Of a stretch of 64,000 bases of DNA, positions 1-10,645 are shown in pieces. The position numbers and the translations under genes were made by a program. The notes beneath the pieces were generated by a model. The model saw only the letters and a list, made by a program, of their open reading frames with translations. It made no database searches and was not told the origin of the DNA. This stretch comes from Betaproteobacteria bacterium Ga0077527 (GTDB lineage: Bacteria > Pseudomonadota > Gammaproteobacteria > Burkholderiales > SG8-41): positions 1 to 64,000 of the forward strand of contig LNDW01000019.1 in the NCBI GenBank assembly GCA_001464815.1, written 5' to 3'. The stretch's first letter is position 1, and each line of letters opens with the position of its first letter.

Positions 1-107
<107 letters not shown>

Positions 108-212
108 CTACCGTAATCGCGTTAATGTTTAGAAAAACCGGTTAGAAAAACGAATCAATCAAAACAGCAAAAAACGGCTGCGCAACTGCTACAAAACTAC
201 AGCACCTCAATC

Positions 213-287
213 TGGTGCCCATGGCGTGGATTGAACACGCGACCTCTCCCTTACCAAGGGAGTGCTCTGCCACTGAGCTACATGGGC
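213..287 (-). tRNA. tRNA-Thr (GGT anticodon)
   Basis: The complementary strand folds as a 75-nt cloverleaf. The acceptor stem GCCCATG pairs with CATGGGC, the D arm contains TAGCTCAG, the anticodon loop reads CTTGGTA with anticodon GGT, and the T arm contains GTTCAATC. The 3' CCA is encoded (213-215). It lies about 115 bases upstream of the tuf start and is co-oriented with it. Confidence 0.95.
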
Positions 288-338
288 GCAAAACCCTGCT
301 GCTTTTGCCGCCATGCTCCCGTCGGGAAGCTGTCACTC

Positions 339-412
339 TGGAGCGGGTGAAGGGAATCGAACCCTCGTCGTAAGCTTGGAAGGCTTCTGCTCTACCATTG
401 AGCTACACCCGC
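339..412 (-). tRNA. tRNA-Gly (TCC anticodon)
   Basis: A 74-nt cloverleaf on the complementary strand. The acceptor GCGGGTG pairs with CACCCGC, the anticodon loop is CTTCCAA with anticodon TCC, the T loop is GTTCGATTC, and CCA is encoded (339-341). It is the second tRNA of the tRNA-tuf transcription unit. Confidence 0.95.
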
Positions 413-508
413 CCGGCACCACGATTACCAAAAACCTTCCAAACAACACACCACGTTCCGAGACATGCACCCCGACACTGCGCCAGGCCATCAAAAAGCA
501 AGAAATCC

Positions 509-593
<85 letters not shown>

Positions 594-607
594 GAACGAA
601 GCCCTCA

Positions 608-636
608 ATTATGCGAGGCCAAGTCATGGATGTCAA
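608..636 (-). promoter_or_regulatory. Sigma-70 promoter of the tRNA-Tyr/Gly/Thr-tuf operon
   Basis: On the complementary strand a perfect -35 box TTGACA (636-631) is followed by exactly 17 bases and a -10 box CATAAT (613-608, five of six to consensus). Transcription would start near 601, only about 8 bases before the mature tRNA-Tyr. Strength and position fit a stable-RNA promoter. The remaining bases of the 594-876 gap show no gene. Confidence 0.8.
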
Positions 637-850
637 TGAATCGGCATGGAAAATGCTGTGCAAAACCACAGGAAGCGACCCAGGATGGACACAAATCCAA
701 TCCCGTAACATCCGACGGGCAGGCGCGTGATGACCAGCGGCCATCGACTAACATTTATTTTTGTCGTTTGCCGTCGGAAGCACTCAATAAAGTCGGTGTG
801 TGCTTACATCCCGAAAAGGGAATACGGCAACACCTTGAGAATGAATTAAA

Positions 851-870
851 TTAATAAAAATCAATAACTT
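851..870. repeat. AT-rich interspersed 19-bp motif, copy 1
   Basis: TTAATAAAAATCAATAACTT, the same motif as the copies at 4570, 17543, 27963, 36583, 53562 and 57661. It sits 6 bases beyond the stop codon of the SDR gene. Confidence 0.6.
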
Positions 871-876
871 GGTTCC

Positions 877-1602
877 TTAATTTCCGCCGGAGCCGCTGAC
901 GCTGCTGCCGCCGCAGACAAACAGGGTCTGACCCGAGATGTAACCGGCATCCGGGCTCAGGAAAAACCCCACCGCCCGCGCTACATCCTTGGGCGTACCC
1001 ACCCATTTCACCGGAATGCTGTCGATCACCGCCTGGCGCTTGGCACTACCCTGGGGATGGCCGTTATCAAACAGTTCGGTGGCCACCGGTCCGGGGGCAA
1101 CTGCATTGATCGTGATGCCATCTGCAGCCAACTCCAGGCAAAGTACCCGGGTCATACCCACCAGCCCGGCCTTGCCGGCGGCATAGGCCAGACGCTGGGT
1201 TTTGCCCAGAATGGCCCGCGAGGAAATGCTGACAATACGACCGAACCTGGCCGCGCGCATACCCGGCACCAGAGCCTGGATCAGGATCATCGCCGCCCGC
1301 ACGTTCAGGGCATAGACATGGTCCATGTCCTCCACAGTCGCCGCCTCCAGGCTGCCCGGCCGATTGGCGCCGGCATTGTTGACCAGGTAACGCACCGGGT
1401 AGGTTGCGGCGACCTGCCTCGCCACCGCGCCCGCCGCCGCGGCATCGGCCAGATCAACTTCGTGGAACAGTATCTTCGGATGCCTGATCCGCGGTGGACG
1501 GCGCTGCAAGGTCACCACGGTGCGCCCTTGGTCGAGCAGGTCCTTTGCGATCGCCTCGCCGATGCCGGAACTGGCGCCGGTCACTACAGCCACGTCTTCC
1601 AT
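877..1602 (-). CDS. Short-chain dehydrogenase/reductase (FabG/PhaB-like)
   Basis: A 241-residue classical SDR predicted to reduce a 3-oxoacyl or similar carbonyl with NAD(P)H in the cytoplasm. Visible motifs are the dinucleotide-binding TGASSGIG (residues 8-15), NNAG (75-78), a serine pair at 127-128, catalytic Tyr140 and Lys144 in YAAGK, and a PG motif after the active site. The start at 1602 is chosen because MEDVAVVTGAS puts the Rossmann glycines at their usual distance and AGGGGGG precedes it; the frame stays open upstream without homology. It is divergent from the acyl-CoA synthetase/crotonase genes, which suggests work on CoA esters. The substrate is not determinable; acetoacetyl-CoA reductase is one option. 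Confidence 0.85.
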   Translation of the reverse strand: MEDVAVVTGASSGIGEAIAKDLLDQGRTVVTLQRRPPRIRHPKILFHEVDLADAAAAGAVARQVAATYPVRYLVNNAGANRPGSLEAATVEDMDHVYALNVRAAMILIQALVPGMRAARFGRIVSISSRAILGKTQRLAYAAGKAGLVGMTRVLCLELAADGITINAVAPGPVATELFDNGHPQGSAKRQAVIDSIPVKWVGTPKDVARAVGFFLSPDAGYISGQTLFVCGGSSVSGSGGN

Positions 1603-1690
1603 GATGCCCCCCCCCTGTTTGTTTTGATGACCACGCGCCGGCCGGCGCAGCGGATGCACGATGGCGCCGATGTTATCCTCGACGCTTGCG

Positions 1691-3808
1691 ATGAACCCAG
1701 CCGTTTCCACACTGCGGGCGATCTTCAGCCCGCGCAGCGTCGCCGTGTATGGCGCCTCCGCCGACCCGGCCAAATTCGGCGGCCGTGTCATGCAGTTTCT
1801 GCTCAAGCACGGCTATGCCGGCCGCATCGTCCCGGTCCACCCCACCGCAGCAGAAGTCCTCGGCATCCCGGCACTGCCCCGGCTCAATGGCAGCGGCATT
1901 GTCGTTGATGCCTGCCTGCTCGCCCTGCCCTCAGCCCACCTCACCACTGCACTCGAAGACGCCGGCCGCGCCGGGGTGCGCGGCGCGGTGGTCATCACCG
2001 CGGACTTCGCCGAAACCGGCGCGGAAGGCGCTGCGCGCCAGAACGAATTGGTGACGATCGCGCGCCGCCACGGCCTGCGCCTGATCGGCCCGAACTGCCT
2101 CGGCTACATCAACCCGCCGCTGAACCTGGCGCTGACCTCTTCCGTCGCGCTCGCGGCGGGGCCGATGCCGCGCGGCACCATCGGCCTCGCATGTCAGAGT
2201 GGCTCGCTGATGGCCTCGCTGATTTCCCATGCCCAGGACTGCGGTGCCGGTTTCAGCGTCGCCGCCACCGTCGGCAACCAGGCCGACATCGAACTGTGCG
2301 ACTTGATTGAGTATTTCATCGACGATGAGACCACGCGCGCGATCTGCCTCTATGTCGAGGGGCTGAAGGACGGTCGGCGCTTTCTCGAACTCGCGCGCCG
2401 CGCGCACGCCGCCGGCAAGCCGATACTCGCGGTCAAGGCCGGACGCAGCGAAGCCGGACAGCAACTCACGCAATCGCATACCGCAAGCCTCGCCGGCTCC
2501 CATGCGGTTTGGGAAGCCGCCTGCCGCGACCATGCAGTGATCCTGCTTGATGATCCGGAAGCACTGATTTACTGCGCCGATTTCCTGATCCGCAGCGGCG
2601 TGCCGCAATCATCGACGATTGCCGTGATCTCGCCGTCAGGCGGCACTGTCGCGGTCACCGGTGACCGCGTCGCCGCGGCCGGACTGGCACTCGCCTCGCC
2701 CGGTGCCGCCACTGAAGCAGTATTGCGCCCGCTGCTGCCACCGGGAAGGATGATCAACCCGCTCGACGTCGGCGGCCTTCCCCGCGCCAGCGGCCTCGAC
2801 AGTGCGCTCGCCGCCTACCGCGCTTTTGCCGCTGATCCAGCGATCGGCGCGATCCTGATCGCGGTGGCCACCACGCCGCAGTTGGAGGACAAGGTGCGGC
2901 AATGGGGACAGGCCGCACTCGAGGCCGGCAAACCGACGGCGATCCTGCTCACGCCGGGCACGCTGGTTGATGGCGCGCGCCAGGCGCTGCGCGACATCGG
3001 CAGCCCGTTCACCAACCGCCTCGATGATGCGCTGCGCGTGCTGCGTGCCGCAGTCGATTACGGCGAGGCGCTGCGTAATCCTCCGCCCTCCGCTCCAGCT
3101 TCAACCATCAGCGAAATCGCGCTGAAACATGCGTCGACACTGCCCGCCGGCCGCCTCAACGAACCCGATACCAAGAAACTGCTTCGAAGCTGCGGCATCG
3201 CCACCACGGAAGACATGCTGGCGCCGACAGTTGATAAAGCGCTTGCGCAGGCACGACAGATCGGCTGGCCGGTGGTACTCAAAGGTGTCAGCCGAGCACT
3301 GGTGCACAAGAGTGAAGCCGGCGCGGTGCAACTCAATCTGCAGGATGAAGCTGCACTGCGCGCCGCCTGGCAGGCCATCGCAGCCGGTCTCAGCACACAC
3401 CAGGCCGGTGCCGTGCTGGACGGCTGCGTGGTGCAGCCCATGCTCAAGGGCGGCCATGAACTGATCGTCGGTTGCCGCTGGGATGCACAATTCGGCCCAG
3501 TCGTCATCGTCGGCAGTGGCGGCGTGCTGGTGGAAATCCTCGACGACGTGCAAATGGCCGTGGCGCCGGTATCCGCGGATCATGCAAAACGTTTGATCTC
3601 ACAATTACGAATCGCGCCGGTACTCAACGGCGCGCGCGGACGAAAACCCGCCGACATCGACGCGCTGGCCGATACTGTTGCACGACTGAGCACAATCGCC
3701 ACCGCACTCGGACCCCGGCTTACCGAACTCGACATCAATCCCCTGCTGGTGCTGGAAGCCGGCCGCGGCGCAATCGCGCTCGACGGCCGCGCCACGCTGA
3801 CTGCATGA
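1691..3808 (+). CDS. NDP-forming acyl-CoA synthetase, single-chain (acetate-CoA ligase family)
   Basis: This 705-residue enzyme should join a carboxylic acid to CoA with ATP, releasing ADP and phosphate. Domain order is an N-terminal CoA-binding Rossmann domain (GAS at 21-23), succinyl-CoA-ligase-like domains with GPNC (133-136) and the likely phospho-His263 in SHTASLAGS, and a C-terminal ATP-grasp domain from about residue 485 ending in ELDINPLLV. The ATG at 1691 is preferred because a TATCCT sequence at about 1675 could be the -10 element; an in-frame ATG at 1661 is possible. It is followed after 20 bases by a crotonase, so the pair probably activates an acid and then processes its CoA ester. 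A paralogue lies at 49144-51267. Confidence 0.85.
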   Translation: MNPAVSTLRAIFSPRSVAVYGASADPAKFGGRVMQFLLKHGYAGRIVPVHPTAAEVLGIPALPRLNGSGIVVDACLLALPSAHLTTALEDAGRAGVRGAVVITADFAETGAEGAARQNELVTIARRHGLRLIGPNCLGYINPPLNLALTSSVALAAGPMPRGTIGLACQSGSLMASLISHAQDCGAGFSVAATVGNQADIELCDLIEYFIDDETTRAICLYVEGLKDGRRFLELARRAHAAGKPILAVKAGRSEAGQQLTQSHTASLAGSHAVWEAACRDHAVILLDDPEALIYCADFLIRSGVPQSSTIAVISPSGGTVAVTGDRVAAAGLALASPGAATEAVLRPLLPPGRMINPLDVGGLPRASGLDSALAAYRAFAADPAIGAILIAVATTPQLEDKVRQWGQAALEAGKPTAILLTPGTLVDGARQALRDIGSPFTNRLDDALRVLRAAVDYGEALRNPPPSAPASTISEIALKHASTLPAGRLNEPDTKKLLRSCGIATTEDMLAPTVDKALAQARQIGWPVVLKGVSRALVHKSEAGAVQLNLQDEAALRAAWQAIAAGLSTHQAGAVLDGCVVQPMLKGGHELIVGCRWDAQFGPVVIVGSGGVLVEILDDVQMAVAPVSADHAKRLISQLRIAPVLNGARGRKPADIDALADTVARLSTIATALGPRLTELDINPLLVLEAGRGAIALDGRATLTA

Positions 3809-3828
3809 ATACCCCGAAGGAGCATGCC

Positions 3829-4569
3829 ATGAGCACTGAAGTGGTCACCTACGAATCCCGCGACGGCATTGCCATCATCACGCTGAACCGTCCCGAGAAA
3901 CGCAACGCCATCAATAACGACGTCGCGCTGCAGTTGCGTGCCGCGCTGGAACGGCTCAACGACAGTGATGACCGTGTCGGCGTGCTGACCCATGCCGGCG
4001 CCCATTTCACCGGCGGCGCCGACATAAAGGGTCCGCCCGATGATTTTCCGGCCTGCGTGCCCAATGTCGGCGTGATGATGCAAAAGCCGATGGTGGCCGC
4101 CGTTGGCGGCTGGGTGGTCGGTGGCGGCGTGGTGATTGTGCAGATGTGCGATCTCTGCGTCGCAGCCAGCGATGCGAAGTTCATGTTCCCCGAGGCCAAG
4201 GTCGGCTTCACCGGCGCCGCGATTGCCGGACTTGCCGCGCGTATTCCGCACAAAGTGGCGATGGAACTGATGCTGGTCGGCAACGAAATCTCCGCCGAAC
4301 GCATGTACCAGGTCGGTCTCGTCAATCAGCTGGCAGAACCCGGCAAACAACTGGAGACTGCGCTGGTCTATGCACGCCAGCTCGCCGACAACGCACCGAT
4401 GGTGCTGTCAGTGCTGCGCGATTACGTCGGCCGCGTGATCCCCAAAGGCCCGTCGGAACTGGCCGCTCAGGGCCGCGCCACCATCCAGCGCATCCGCCAG
4501 AGTGGCGATGCGAAGGAAGGCATCGCCAGTTTCAAGGAAAAACGCAAAGCCAGATTCACCGGAAAATAG
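3829..4569 (+). CDS. Enoyl-CoA hydratase/isomerase family protein (crotonase fold)
   Basis: A 246-residue crotonase-superfamily enzyme acting on a CoA thioester. It shows the N-terminal RPEKRNAI motif (21-28), the CoA/oxyanion loop GGADIKG (62-68), GGG (98-100) and PEAKVGF (121-127). Compared with classical enoyl-CoA hydratase, the glutamate of the GGGxE motif is replaced by valine (Val102), whereas the second glutamate (Glu122) is kept. It may therefore be an isomerase, lyase or hydrolase rather than a hydratase. A strong GAAGGAG site precedes the ATG. It is most likely co-transcribed with the acyl-CoA synthetase just upstream. Confidence 0.85.
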   Translation: MSTEVVTYESRDGIAIITLNRPEKRNAINNDVALQLRAALERLNDSDDRVGVLTHAGAHFTGGADIKGPPDDFPACVPNVGVMMQKPMVAAVGGWVVGGGVVIVQMCDLCVAASDAKFMFPEAKVGFTGAAIAGLAARIPHKVAMELMLVGNEISAERMYQVGLVNQLAEPGKQLETALVYARQLADNAPMVLSVLRDYVGRVIPKGPSELAAQGRATIQRIRQSGDAKEGIASFKEKRKARFTGK

Positions 4570-4588
4570 TTAATAAAAACAATGGCTT
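4570..4588. repeat. AT-rich interspersed motif, copy 2
   Basis: TTAATAAAAACAATGGCTT begins directly after the stop codon of the crotonase gene. It matches the consensus TCAATAAAAACAATAACTT except at the edge and at the GG pair. Confidence 0.5.
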
Positions 4589-4610
4589 ACAAATTATCCG
4601 GGGCAAAGAT

Positions 4611-5324
4611 GTGAGTGCGAAGTCGACCAAGCCGGAATCCGGTCTGCCACTGCCCGCCTGGACCATCGTCGCACTGATCAGCATCGGCCTGCTCGTCGAC
4701 CAGCATCTGCCCTGGGGACAGGACGCGGTCAGCGTGGTCACCTGGGCGATGTTGCTGTACTGGCTGGCGCATTCCACACCCGACACGCGCATGAGCATGA
4801 TGCTCTGTGTGGCCTTCGCAACCGCCGGTGAAATTTTCCTGTCGCTGGGCTGGGGCCTTTACGAATACCGGCTGCACAACATTCCGCTGTTTGTGCCGCC
4901 GGCGCATGCCCTGGTGTTTGTGCTGGGCATCGCGATCACCAGACACATGCCCGACTCGATCATCTGGGCGGTGCCACTGGCCGCCGCGCCGCCGGTGATC
5001 ATCCTGGCGTGGATCGGCGCCGACACGATGGGCCTGATTCTTTATGGGCTGCTGCTCATGTGCATGGTGTTCAGCAACGGCCGCAAGCTGTATGCGGTGA
5101 TGTTCATGCTGTCGCTGGGACTGGAAATCTACGGCACCGCGATCGGCAACTGGGAATGGCTGCATGAAGTGCCGGTGACGGGATGGACCACGATGAACCC
5201 GCCGCTCGCGGCCGGCACCTTCTACTGCATGCTCGACATGCTGGTGGTCACCACGATGAACGCGATAAGACGCAACAAGGCAGGTCGCAAGGCCGCACTG
5301 GAAACCGCCGAAGAAAACCGCTAG
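4611..5324 (+). CDS. Hypothetical multi-pass inner-membrane protein
   Basis: The 237-residue product has about six or seven hydrophobic spans, beginning near residue 12, and a positively charged, glutamate-rich C-terminal tail. I do not recognise a family. The start is taken as the GTG at 4611, with a GGGGCAAAG purine stretch before it, because no in-frame ATG gives the first membrane segment. It follows the crotonase gene by 41 bases on the same strand, so it may share its transcript. The aromatic-rich loops (GLYEYRLHN, GNWEWLHE) are a visible hallmark. A transport or membrane-anchoring role is only a guess. Confidence 0.6.
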   Translation: MSAKSTKPESGLPLPAWTIVALISIGLLVDQHLPWGQDAVSVVTWAMLLYWLAHSTPDTRMSMMLCVAFATAGEIFLSLGWGLYEYRLHNIPLFVPPAHALVFVLGIAITRHMPDSIIWAVPLAAAPPVIILAWIGADTMGLILYGLLLMCMVFSNGRKLYAVMFMLSLGLEIYGTAIGNWEWLHEVPVTGWTTMNPPLAAGTFYCMLDMLVVTTMNAIRRNKAGRKAALETAEENR

Positions 5325-5341
5325 CAGCGCGGTCGCCGGAT

Positions 5342-7609
<2,268 letters not shown>

Positions 7610-7777
7610 GTGCACATTATATGTCGCACGCCTTCATCCCCCTAACCCGCTGGAGCAAGAGACCCGCCTGGCAGGCGGGCTAATCCGGTAATGCCACTTT
7701 TACTGACAACAACAACGTTGTCGGGATCAGGCGGGCAAGCTTAAACTCCGGGCGCCCTCATTAAGCATGCATTTCAT

Positions 7778-8449
7778 TTATTTTGCCGGCGGATTCAGAC
7801 GGGCCACATCCTCCTTAATCGCCGCCATCCAGGAATCCAGCTGAGGCTGCACCACCTTCAAAGTCAGCGGGGCATCTCCCTTGATCTCGACCCCCTTGCC
7901 AACACGAACGGCGCGCATCAGCACTTCACCACTGACGCTGTCCAGCCATTCACCTTCCACCATCAACTTGATGTCATAGGTGGCATTACCGGTTCCCCGC
8001 TTTGCGGCAGTAACCACCAGCGCCAGGGGGACCAGTTGATAGGCCTTCAGGCTTTTGTCCACGCTGGCAGCAGTAATCGCCCAGCGGAAACGTATCACCC
8101 CCGGCCCTGCTGCTGAGACCGCCGGGATGCTGGCCTCGACGGCCTTGCGAACGCCGCCATCAATGTAAGCGCGGATTTCATCGAGGGCCCTCATGGAAAC
8201 CTGCTCTGTCGGCCGGGGGGCCGGGAAAAAAGTGATCGGCTCAATAATGATTTTCTGGTAATTCTGTGGCGTCAGTTTGGGGCTGATCCAGATCTTGCGC
8301 TCCACGCCTTTGGCGTCTTTTTTCATCTCCAGCTGCGAGTAATCCTTCAGGAAACCTGCATCCTGCGACAGCGCCTGGGCAATGGTTACCAAGCAGAGTA
8401 TTACGCCCAGCAACAGGGATTCTGGCTTGAATTTTTTTTCATTACACAT
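7778..8449 (-). CDS. DUF3313-like exported protein
   Basis: A 223-residue protein with a basic N-terminus, a hydrophobic signal segment (about residues 11-28) and a probable cleavage near ALSQ-DAG. The mature part starts with GFLKDYSQLE and later has KIIIEPITFF, features that resemble the DUF3313 family of periplasmic lipoproteins. Here the lipobox cysteine is not in a convincing context, so a soluble periplasmic protein is more likely. Role unknown. AAAGG is seen 7 bases before the ATG. The 168 bases between it and ygiQ contain a CCCGCCT/AGGCGGG hairpin (7663-7679) without a T-run. Confidence 0.65.
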   Translation of the reverse strand: MCNEKKFKPESLLLGVILCLVTIAQALSQDAGFLKDYSQLEMKKDAKGVERKIWISPKLTPQNYQKIIIEPITFFPAPRPTEQVSMRALDEIRAYIDGGVRKAVEASIPAVSAAGPGVIRFRWAITAASVDKSLKAYQLVPLALVVTAAKRGTGNATYDIKLMVEGEWLDSVSGEVLMRAVRVGKGVEIKGDAPLTLKVVQPQLDSWMAAIKEDVARLNPPAK

Positions 8450-8625
8450 GCTTAGCCTTTCAGTAACAAATTTCGCTTATATAAATTCATGAAAATGCTG
8501 AGCTGTCATGCGCCTTGAATACGGGTTAACCCGGCATGATCACGCCGCCGGCAATTTTAACAAGCGTGCAACTGGCCGGCCGGCTTTTACTCAGGCTTGA
8601 TCCCGCATTTCCGCAATGCGCCGGC

Positions 8626-9080
8626 TTATTTCTGCAGATCATGGCCTGCAAAAACCGCGGGGCCCACGCCTTTATACAACACATGGGTGGCATCAATTTT
8701 CGCGATCTGCTTCAACAATTCGCCGCACAGATACCCGCCTCTGCGGTTGCCCGCCGCCCCGTATACCAGCCGTTTCGATTTCGCCAGAGTAATCGGGTCC
8801 TGCACTTTGTGAACCCGCAAGGACGTTTGCACAACCAGTATCAGCAACGCCTCGGTCAGTCGGAACGCCACGCAAAATCCTTGAGGGCGTCGTATGTGAG
8901 TTTTCTGCGGATGGAGCAATACCGTAGGCGACGTATAAATGATACCCGGCTTATGGCCATCGGCCGGCGCGCGCGACAGCAATTCAGTGCCAAGGATTCC
9001 ACATGGCCGCTGGAGATGACGGCCTTGGACGGTTGTAGGCAGTGATCAAGCCAACGGCGCCGGTGGTCATGCCGGTTTCT
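8626..9080 (-). pseudogene. Decayed Bug/TctC solute-binding protein gene
   Basis: Reading the complementary strand, 8982-8626 gives a 118-codon frame with clear Bug signatures: SRAPADGHKPG, LTEALLILVV, YGAAGNRRGG, LCGELLKQIAK and ATHVLYKGVGPA. These line up with the intact Bug gene at 15137-16129. Just upstream other frames give an AYNRP segment (expected DNRPGAGG), and the RKLTYDALKDFA segment lies out of frame, so several frameshifts are present. The N-terminal signal region and everything after the YKG motif are missing, leaving roughly the middle third. The opposite-strand open frame over the same stretch has no recognisable features. It is most likely a dead copy left from family expansion. 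Confidence 0.8.
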
Positions 9081-9310
9081 TTCTTGACGCACACGGCAAA
9101 CCGCACCTGAAACCGGAACTGACAGGAATCTTCGCATCCAGCTCAACACCGAAGACTGACCTATTGGGCGGCCGATAGCATATCCGCAAAGCTGGCACAA
9201 CAGGTGTTGAAGCAGATAATGAAATTACGCATACGCCTTTTTTTCAGGATTGACAAAAGCGACTCCTCCGGCGAGGCTGCTCCAATTGCAAATCATCGGG
9301 AAAAATTCCA

Positions 9311-10633
9311 ATGGATGCCGCACTGATCACAGTTCAAGGTTTAATGGTAATTTCATTGATCGCTGTTGGCGTGCACTTCAAGGGCATGGCCATCGGCCTC
9401 TTCGGCGCGGTTGGTGTGCTGATCTTTGTCGTCGCCTTCGGCGTCGCGCCGGGCTCGGTGCCGCTGTCAGCGATGCTGATCATCATGTCGGTTGTCACCG
9501 CCGCCGGAGCGATGCAGCTCGCAGGCGGCATCGATTATCTGGTCAGCCTCGCACAGAAAGTGATCCGCCGCTTTCCCCGGCAAATCACCTTCGTTGCGCC
9601 ACTGACCACCTTCGGCTTCTGCGCCGGAGCCGGCACCGGGAATATCTACTACTCCCTGATGCCGGTAATCTACGAAGTCGCCCACGCCAACAACATCAGG
9701 CCTGAACGCCCGCTGGCGCTGTCAGCCACAGCTGGACAGCTCGCAATCACCTCGAGCCCGGTTTCCGCGGCAACCGCAGCGATGGTCGGCCTGCTGGCGC
9801 CGATGGGTTTCACGATCACAGACATTCTCTCGATCACGATGCCGGCCTCGATACTGGCGATCATCGCCGGCGCCTTCATCATGAACATGCGCGGCAAGGA
9901 GCTCGACGAAGACCCCGAATACCGGCGCCGGCTCGCAGCCGGCGAAGTCAAGCCGCCGGCTGCTGACGCCGACGGCAGCGCAGTGACCCGAGAAGGCAGG
10001 CTCTCCGCCCTTCTGTTTGGCGCCGGCGTCATATTCATCATCTGCGCCGGCATCTTCGAGGAGCTGCGGCCGAGCGTGCTGCTCAAGGGCAAAGTGGCTG
10101 ACGTCGATCTATCACAGCTGATCCAGATCACAATGCTCTCGGTGGCCGCGGCGATTGTTGCCCTCTGCAAAATCAAGGCTGGCGACATCGTCAAGAGCAG
10201 TCTGTTCGACTCCGGCATGGTGGCCGTGGTCGCCCTCTTCGGTGTTGCCTGGATGGCCAACACCTTCATCGGAGCCCATGAACAAGCCATCGTCGGCAGC
10301 CTCGGCGAACTGGCAAAACAGACCCCGGTGATGATTGCCTTCGCGCTGTTCGCGGTGGCAGCCATCACCACCAGCCAGTCGAGCGCGACCTTCTCGATCA
10401 TCCCCATCGGCATCGCGCTAGGCCTGTCGCCGGCGATGCTCGCTGCAATGTGGCCGGCTGTGGTCGGGGTGTTTTTCCTGCCCACCAACGGCGCGCAGAT
10501 CGCCACCGTCGAGATTGACCAGACCGGCACCACGCGCATCGGCGCTGCGGTGATCAACCACTCCTTCCTGCTGCCGGTGCTGGTATTCACGCTGGTGGCG
10601 GTGGGCAGCGGCATGCTTCTCGCCGCGCTTTAA
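9311..10633 (+). CDS. Anaerobic C4-dicarboxylate carrier, DcuA/DcuB family
   Basis: A 440-residue inner-membrane protein with about 10-12 hydrophobic spans, the usual Dcu length. It shares with E. coli DcuA the blocks GGIDYLV, AGTGNI, ITSSPVSAA, DDPxYRRRL-type charged loop (EDPEYRRRLAAGE), a GVAWMANTF segment and QTGTTRIG near the end. Dcu carriers exchange or import succinate, fumarate, malate or aspartate. The charged central loop is about residues 197-225. The next gene starts 12 bases downstream and encodes an N-formylglutamate amidohydrolase-like enzyme, so the substrate may be an N-acylated acidic amino acid or related diacid. No strong ribosome binding site is visible. Confidence 0.85.
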   Translation: MDAALITVQGLMVISLIAVGVHFKGMAIGLFGAVGVLIFVVAFGVAPGSVPLSAMLIIMSVVTAAGAMQLAGGIDYLVSLAQKVIRRFPRQITFVAPLTTFGFCAGAGTGNIYYSLMPVIYEVAHANNIRPERPLALSATAGQLAITSSPVSAATAAMVGLLAPMGFTITDILSITMPASILAIIAGAFIMNMRGKELDEDPEYRRRLAAGEVKPPAADADGSAVTREGRLSALLFGAGVIFIICAGIFEELRPSVLLKGKVADVDLSQLIQITMLSVAAAIVALCKIKAGDIVKSSLFDSGMVAVVALFGVAWMANTFIGAHEQAIVGSLGELAKQTPVMIAFALFAVAAITTSQSSATFSIIPIGIALGLSPAMLAAMWPAVVGVFFLPTNGAQIATVEIDQTGTTRIGAAVINHSFLLPVLVFTLVAVGSGMLLAAL

Positions 10634-10645
10634 CAGACACAGTCC

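Noticed and set aside
630..854. 74-codon plus-strand frame upstream of the SDR
   Set aside because: It overlaps the tRNA-operon promoter, lacks a ribosome binding site and shows no family pattern.
7663..7679. CCCGCCT-GGC-AGGCGGG hairpin between ygiQ and the DUF3313-like gene as a terminator
   Set aside because: The 7-bp stem has a 3-base loop and no T-run on either side.
8536..9045. 169-codon plus-strand frame opposite the Bug remnant
   Set aside because: The recognisable protein signatures are on the minus strand; this frame has none.
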